A DNA stretch of 64,000 bases from Pyrus communis (Eukaryota; Streptophyta; Magnoliopsida; Rosales; Rosaceae): the NCBI RefSeq assembly GCF_963583255.1, contig NC_084813.1:2915001-2979000 (forward strand), read 5' to 3'. Of this stretch, positions 57,809-64,000 are shown in pieces. How positions within the stretch are numbered: position 1 is the first letter of the stretch; each line of letters begins with the position of its first letter. Under the pieces are notes generated by a model that was not told where the DNA came from, did not search any database, and worked only from the letters and a program-made list of their open reading frames with translations. The translations under genes and the position numbers were made by a program.

Positions 57809-58459
57809 TGATGCGGGAATTATACGCACACAAATTAAACCCTCTTTTCGTCAAATTGTAGTATATGTATAAGTAGGGATCGTTCTGGACCGGGGATTAG
57901 GAGGGATTGTTAATCACTTGGATTTGACTAAAAAACGTAAAAACACAAAATAAAATACTATACTAGACTCAAATATTGCAAAACTAAACTTTAAAACACT
58001 AAAACAAACCAAAAGACTCAAACAGTACCCAAAGCACTCGAAACTGCCTAAAAAACACTTTCTGGGCAGTTTTGAGCACCTTGAGTACTTTGGACGAATT
58101 TGGGAAACAAAATGAATCAAAACACTTATAAGCACAAGCTAAATGTATTTCTAACTAATCTAACACTTTAAAATAAATGGGGGATTGGTTTTGGATGAAT
58201 TTAAACTAAATGCACAGATTCTAATTAGAACAGATTATAAAAACGAAATTAATGAAATAAAATGATGAGAAAGCTAGTTAGAGGGTTCCTTATCCACACA
58301 TGAACATATGCATATAAATTGATTCCCAGTTATGACTTCAACAAACGATGAATGACAATGCTCCAAGTTAATTAGGTTCGCTTAAATTAACCTTCAGATT
58401 TCCCTAGATTCATTGGATTGAATGGAATACGCATTACAACCAAATTATTCCTAATCAAA
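57809..58459 (-). repeat. Truncated 5' LTR of element 1
   Basis: Matches 41848-42504 almost exactly and stops within CTAATCAAA, where sequence switches to the MULE flank. About 2.5 kb of LTR is missing. Confidence 0.88.
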
Positions 58460-58859
58460 TTATTCCTAATTAACGTTAGAAAATATATTTGATTTTTTTT
58501 TTCTTTTTTTGGTAATTTGAAATTTGAAATTCATTTTCCTACCAAAAAGTGAAAAAAAGGTGATCTACCATTTTAAGCACAAATTAACATCCTTGATCTC
58601 GAATTTGAAAAATCTCACCCAATAATAATGATATAACCACAACAAAACAAGTGTATTCAAGCACAAATTACTTATCATTTCCAAGAAAAGTATGAAATAG
58701 ACCAAATTAATCATAAAACCTACTTAATTATCCAGAAATTCATAAACCTATTAAAAAAAACTAACAGAATTCTTCTAGCATCTCCAATCAACATTACAAA
58801 ACATTACAAAACCTATTAAAAAAACTAAGAGAATTCCTCTAGTTTTTCTCTTGAAATTT

Positions 58860-61117
58860 ATGGCTGTTATTGCACAATGGTCGTTGTTGCACAAGTATGA
58901 CATCATTGAAACTTTCACAGAGATTGTTCAGCAACAAGTCACACTTGGGATATGTTTCAAAATGGGACTTGCAACAATGATTGCAGGCTTCTTCACCAAA
59001 CAATTGTAGGCTTTTTCATCGAGCTTTTTCATATCCTCCATTGCTTTTTTGAAGTGGGGAACTGTCGTTGTTCTGGCTACTGACCACAAAGCATCCTTCA
59101 ATGTTTTCCCTTTGAACAAATTTCTGAAATTGGTATACAAATGTCTCGCATAATATTTGTGGTAGGAATCAGGGAGGACTTTTTGAAAGGCCGGAATTAA
59201 CCCCTTTTGCTGATCATTGATAATTGTCCATCTACCTTTACTGACAGTCCCAACATCAACGACCAATAACTCTAAGAACCAAATCAAACTGGACTTATTT
59301 TCCATTTCCACAACTGTATACGCTATAACCCATGTTTCATCATTTGGGTTAATGCCAATAGCACAAAGTAGCTGACCTCCATGTACACTCTTTAAATGGC
59401 ACCCATCTAATCCTATCAACGGTCTATACCCTGACTTAAACCCCTATTTGCAAGCCCCCAAGCACACATATATCCTTTGGAACCTCCCCCTATCAAACTT
59501 CACATTCACTGTGCTTCTAGGGTTAGTCTTCCTCACTTCCTCAGCAAAGTCCCACAACTTTATGTATTGCTCTGCATGTTCTCCCTCAATGATCTTCAAA
59601 GCCCTATCTAAAGCCCTGTAAGCCTTCCACTTTGATTTGTACAACTATGATTCCACTTTGATTTGACAGTTGCTAAAAAAGAATCCACAGGCCATGTGGG
59701 ATTCAGTTTTATCCAGTCCATGTACAAACTAGTCAGCAAAGGGGACTTCATGTTCTTGTTTGCCCAAGTTCTCCTACATGTGTGTTCATCAAGTTTGGTC
59801 TTAATTTGTAAGCTGTTTGAACCATACATTTTTTTCCAGCACAACACTTCCAAGGGCACCCTTTTGCACACTTTACTGTGACTTTAAATTTCTCATTCCT
59901 AAGAAAATGGATTTCCCCATATCCATTCACTATGGAGTAAATGATGACAACTCGCTTGAATTGCAAATGATCCCTAAAAACAAGCCTGAGTGTAAAAGTA
60001 TGATTCTTCATGTCTATTTTCTCATTAAACTCTGGAAATCGCTCATGTTTTTGTTTCTCCTTCATCATCCGAAGAGTGTACATTCTCAAGAGCATCAAAG
60101 TTATAGTCTAGATCATCAACCACATTTTGTTCCACATTTGCAGTATCAAATTCTTCTTCCCTTTGCTTTTCTTCTCTTTCCCATCTTTACTCAGATTGCC
60201 TTGCACTTCTTTGCTCAAAATCCCTTTCATCTGTTTGCTCAAAGTTCCTTTTCTTTCTATGCTCAGATTCCCTTTCTTTCATAATGCCATCAAACTTGGA
60301 AAACACTGGGTCATCTGCATCACTCCCATACTCACCCTTTTTAAAGTCACTATCATCTTTTTCAGTAGCTTCTTCATTATCTTCTTCAACATTCCCCTCC
60401 AAACTAATAGGTACATCAAAGAATACTTTAGCATCCCCCTCGCCTACATCCCTTTCTCCTACCTCAGTGTCCCCTTCTTCTACCTCATTATCCTCTTCTC
60501 CTACCTTAGCCACAGATTTCCCTATCCTCTTCTCCTACCTTAGCCATAGATTTCCCCTTACTCTCCTCTGGCCTTTCACAATTTGTTTCTTTCTGACCAT
60601 TCCCAGAATCAACATTTATCTCTTTTACCTCAATTGCACATGTTTTCACTACTTGAAATGTGCAACAATCATCTATTTCTGGCCCTTTAATAGCTAGCAA
60701 GCCCCTATATCATATTCGTTTAAGTGGTGTTGGCCCAACATCCCCCTCTGAACTACTTATCTCCTCAATAACCAATTTACTTAGACCACTGACTTCCATG
60801 AACTCCATAAACTATTGCTCTTGGGTTATGACTTCTTTTGTCGTCAATTCTTCGATGTACATCTCAATCACTTTATCTTTTCGAACAAAATTGCACATCG
60901 ACTAAACATTGAAATCATTTTGAATCGGCTTCAAACCATTAGAAAGGTCCATGTTGGGAATCCTGTAATAATAGTTCTTGAACCACTCACTGCATCTAAA
61001 TGCCTCCACCATATCATCTATCATCGACAATGACATGAGGTCTTTGTCACAATTATCTATATATGTCACTTTTTCCCCAACGTAGATGTCATAACTTATC
61101 TCCCCACCATGATGCAA
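58860..61117 (-). pseudogene. MULE transposase pseudogene 2
   Basis: From 61117: a PB1-like N-terminus (MHHGGEISYDIYVGEKVTYI, NMDLSNGLKPIQNDFNV, then a stop), an acidic linker (60513-60187), and a MuDR DNA-binding region (60098-59850: VFRDHLQFKRVVIIYS). Then come TLYMDWIKLNPTWPVDSF-type and EQYIKLWDFAEEVRKTNPRS segments, and the transposase core IGLDGCHLK and INDQQKGL (59419-58928) with two catalytic Asp. Coding ends near LLNNLCESFND at about 58870; the SWIM finger and C-terminus are missing. It is a paralogue of pseudogene 1 and keeps the N-terminus that copy lacks. Confidence 0.87.
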
Positions 61118-62235
61118 TTCAATAGAGAATATTTCTCGATAAACTGAAATTCACAAAAACAAACCCTAATTAAAAGCCAACAACAAACAAAAGCAATTAC
61201 ATTTTAACCTAACAAACCATTCTATATGCAACTATATGCAACTAATGCACAACATTCTATATGCAACCATATGCAATTGCAACAAACCACAACTATATGC
61301 AAACAGCTAAAGCACATTAACCATTTCTCAACAAGAATAAACAAAGCAATAAAGCAACAAACCACAACAAACCACCTTATCTTCACAAGAATACACAAAG
61401 CAACAAACCTATTATCCAACAACTCAGTAACCATTTTGAATTAAGAAAGCATAAACCACATTTTCAAACAAGAATAAACGATGCTACAAGAATAAACAAA
61501 ACCCACATTCAATCTATTCCAACCCAAGGACCATTTCGAATTAACAAAGCATAAATCCACCTTTTCAAACAAGAATAAACAATGCTACAAGAATAAACAA
61601 AAACCCACATTCAACCCATTCCAACACCCTAGGAACCATTTCGAATTAACAAAGCATAAATCCACCATTTCAAACAAGAATAAACAATGCTACAAGAATA
61701 AACAAAACCCACATTCAACCCATTCCAACACCTCAGGTACCATTTCAAATTCACAAAGCATGAATCCACCTTTTCAAACAAGAATAAACAAAACCCACAT
61801 TCAACCCATTCCAAAAAATAAGTTCAGTATGCATTTGGAATCATCAAAAGCACAAAAAAAACTTACACTAGGTGGGCATCGTTTCATCAGGATCCTCGCC
61901 CACGTACCAACCCATGTCGAATCGTTCGATCTTTCTTCAAAGCCAATGGAACCCATATGAAACATCCTTCCAACACCAACGAAGTCAAGGAAGCAAGTCA
62001 ACAAGATGATTTAGGTTTTTCGCTGAATTTCTAATTTGATTGTTCGAGATTTGGAGCCGCGAGAACTAGGGTTAAGGTTCTTGTTTTTCTGGAATTGGGA
62101 ATGAAATTAGATCGATAGGATTTGGGTGTACTGAGGGGAAAACCAATTCGAAAGGCACACTTTACAATGTTCCCTTACTTTTTTTAATTTTTTAAATTGT
62201 AATTTAAACTATTTTTTTAATTTTAATGGAATATC
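61118..62235 (-). other. 5' region of MULE 2, with tandem repeats
   Basis: A splice-like site and a possible leader exon (62004-61870, ...RCPPS before GTGTAAG) precede the transposase. 62045-62150 reads like an AT-rich promoter. No terminal inverted repeat is recognisable before the LTR at 62236. Confidence 0.4.
61430..61822 (-). repeat. Tandem repeat, about 103-bp unit, four copies
   Basis: ACCATTTCGAATTAACAAAG recurs near 61430, 61530, 61636 and 61738, each followed by AAACAAGAATAAACAA and CCCACATTCAACCCATTCCA. Confidence 0.88.
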
Positions 62236-62369
62236 TGTAAACACGAAAAATTCTTGAAATAAAAACATGTGTACAAAAATAATATTTTGTATTAATTAAT
62301 GATTTTGGGGTTACAATCTCTTTGTAATTTGATCCTCTGATTCGATCTTTGTAAGGTGTTGATTTGTGG

Positions 62370-63060
62370 ATGTGCGATTGATCCAAGGGCCATCGAGGCT
62401 TGATCTTGGATGAACAGTTTGAAGTTTCTTCAAAGGCCATTAGGGCTTGATCTCGAAGGTTGAGGGAAGTTTCTTCAAGGGGCCTTCAAGGCTTGATCTT
62501 TGAAGGTTGATGAACGGGTCTTCAAGGGGGCTTTTGGGCTTGATCTTGAATAATGGTTGTGCAGATTTCTTCAAAGGGCTTTTGGGCTTAATCTTGAAAA
62601 ACGATTGGATGTGTGGATTTGTTGAGGTTGTTGATCCAAAGGGCCGTTGGGGCTTGATCTTAGGATGAACGGATGATGAACGATGAAAACTTTCTTTAAG
62701 GGCCGTCGGGGCTTGATCTTGAGTTGGTGGAAGTTCTTCAAGGGGGCTTTTGGGCATAATCTTGAATAATGGTTATGTGGATTTCTTCAAGGGCTTTTGG
62801 GCTTGATCTTGAAGGTTGATGGATGAGCGGATCGTCAAGGGCTTTCGGGCTTAATCTTGAAGAACGATTGGATGTGTGGATTTGTTGAGGTTGTTGATCC
62901 AAAAGGCCGTTGGGGCTTGATCTTAGGATGAACGGATGATGAATGATGAACACTTTCTTCAAGGGCCGTCGGGGCTTGATCTTGAGTTGGTGGAAGTTCT
63001 TCAAGGGCCGTTAGGGCTTGATCTTCAAGGAGGATTTGACGAAGAACGAAGAGTGCTTTC
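62370..63060 (+). repeat. Tandem array of GGGCTTGATCTTGA-containing units
   Basis: More than a dozen copies of TTCTTCAAGGGC followed by TTTTGGGCTTGATCTTGA or CGTCGGGGCTTGATCTTGA, with spacings of about 35-75 bp. Higher-order duplication: 62575-62725 resembles 62830-63000. Confidence 0.85.
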
Positions 63061-63180
63061 TTGATCCTTCGAGATTTTCTTGAGAGCTTTAGAGTTTCAA
63101 GGCTTCAAGGCTTTGGTGTGATGTAAATTCCTCTCATTTTCTCTTGATGGAGAAGCCTATTTATAGGCTTTGAGAGTGAA

Positions 63181-63425
63181 TCACCACCATCCATTTTTTT
63201 GGTGAAGTGAGTGGATGTTGTAGATGAAATAAATGGAGTTGGTAGATGAAGTAAGTGTGTGAGGTTGGTGAAGTAAGTGGAAGTTGTAGGTGAATGAGTG
63301 TGTGATGTAGGTGAAATGAGTGTGTGATGTAGGTGAAATAAGTGTGTGAGGTTGATGAAGTAAGTGGAAGTTGTAGGTGAAATGAGTGTGTGATGTAGGT
63401 GAAACGAATGAAGGTTGTAATTTTA
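63181..63425 (+). repeat. Tandem array of GTAGGTGAAATGAGTGTGTG-type units
   Basis: Eight or so short units of 25-35 bp with GTAGGTGAA and AGTGTGTGA. Frames across it are not genes. Confidence 0.8.
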
Positions 63426-63469
63426 ATACATTGGTCAACATTTATTTCACTGAAATTTCAATGTCTACA

Positions 63470-63485
63470 AATGCCCCCACTTCAA
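63470..63485 (-). promoter_or_regulatory. Polypurine tract of element 3
   Basis: Minus strand GAAGTGGGGGCATT before the LTR start TGTAGACATT. Confidence 0.7.
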
Positions 63486-64000
63486 GGCGTGTCGTATACA
63501 TGTGCTTGTCATGCGTAGAAGATGCGTTTTGAAGTCCCTTAATGTAGATGTCGATCTAAGGACCGTCGAGGCTTGATCTTGAATTGGACTGGAAGATTTT
63601 CTGGTTTCCTCCAATCGTTGATCTTCCATAGGCTTAATCTTGAACTGGGCTGGAGGGTTTTTTGGTCACCTCCGAAGGTCTGAACTTACTCCTATTTATC
63701 TGGAGTTGAATTTGATTCAAGGTTGGTGAACACTTGATTTTGAATCGGACTTGTGATTTCTTCAAGGGCCATCGAGGCTTAATCTTGAGTGATAATAGGA
63801 CCATGAGCGGTTTCAGGATTCAGACACATGGCAGGCAAGCACGAGGTGGAGGTGATGGCCTGTTTCTTTGTTCAATCTTTCCAATTCATATTGAAGAGGG
63901 TTAGGGGATGAATCAGCACGTGCAGTTGTTGCGTTTGCTGACGATCCACAAGATTGATGTTTCATTGTCACTCGTCTTAGCTGTTCTTCAGGCAAATATG
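63486..64000 (-). mobile_element. Start of internal region of element 3, shared with elements 1 and 2
   Basis: 63640-63900 has CTTGAACTGGGC, CCGAAGGTCTGA, CTGTTTCTTTGTTCAATCTT and CCAATTCATATTGAA, as in 43565-43665 and 55690-55795. In those elements this block lies about 1 kb before the antisense coiled-coil ORF, so a third copy may lie beyond the window. Confidence 0.6.

Larger units (their letters stand above)
41848..58459 (-). mobile_element. Large non-autonomous LTR element 1 (with two nested insertions)
   Basis: The left (3') LTR is in three parts: 41848-42517, 48887-50574 and 53646-53758. The internal region is 53759-57808 with polypurine tract and tRNA-Asp PBS. The right (5') LTR, 57809-58459, is cut short by a deletion. 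The first 650 bp of the two LTRs differ at only about four positions by eye, so it is young. No gag or pol is present, and the only long frame (56855-57511) is antisense. Size class and lack of pol fit a LARD. Confidence 0.85.
62236..63469 (-). repeat. 3' LTR of large element 3 (1.23 kb)
   Basis: Starts TGTAAACACG and ends AATGTCTACA, followed by a polypurine tract. It contains two repeat arrays. No partner LTR is in the window. Confidence 0.75.

Noticed and set aside
61801..62004. GRF-type zinc finger in the MULE 2 leader
   Set aside because: Only a loose resemblance; the required Cys pattern is not visible.
62370..63425. CRISPR-like regularly spaced repeats
   Set aside because: Spacing and units vary, spacers are themselves repeats, and the genome is a plant; these are LTR tandem arrays.

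Overview
The window is plant nuclear DNA, almost certainly from the apple/pear tribe of the Rosaceae. Two things point there: a relic of an S-locus F-box brother (SFBB) gene, a family of the Maleae self-incompatibility locus, and several Cassandra TRIM elements of Rosaceae type. The DNA is AT-rich and repeat-dense, with no bacterial-style operons. I see no clearly functional host gene; nearly everything coding is transposon-derived or broken. Layout: 1-423 may hold the last two exons of a plus-strand gene. 1367-6561 is a Ty1-copia element on the minus strand with both LTRs and a decayed gag-PR-INT-RT-RH. 6576-8522 is a gag scrap plus one LTR of a Ty3-gypsy element. 9738-24134 is a single SFBB gene on the minus strand, exploded into three pieces by a 5.6 kb chromovirus-type gypsy element (10113-15681) and a 7.6 kb CACTA-like insertion (16218-23847). 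A solo LTR (24152-25304) also sits 17 bp upstream of its former start codon. The CACTA-like insertion is itself a repeat trap: a fold-back LTR, a chimeric LTR/Cassandra element, a MITE, a 0.32 kb tandem repeat split by a Cassandra solo LTR, and a TIR element split by another Cassandra solo LTR. From 27.7 to 41.2 kb lie a Mutator-like (MULE) transposase relic, an isolated start exon of an unknown gene, an LTR with a neighbouring antisense gypsy-type transposon ORF, a copia relic and MULE ends. From 41848 to 58459 is a three-level nest of large non-autonomous LTR elements (LTRs about 3.1-3.2 kb, tRNA-Asp primer site). One element is inserted in the LTR of another with TSD AATAC, and an inverted solo LTR in the same LTR has TSD CTAAG. 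Both element bodies carry a coiled-coil ORF encoded antisense to the retroelement. A second MULE relic follows (58860-62160). The window ends in the 3' LTR and start of the internal region of a third large element whose body shares modules with the nested pair. How it fits together: the host story is the destruction of one SFBB gene by successive insertions. The mobile-element story is gene carriage and recombination, meaning antisense ORFs with their own promoter-like regions travelling in elements that lack gag-pol, and hybrids formed at shared primer sites. All family names come from reading motifs and domain order by eye; no database search was run.
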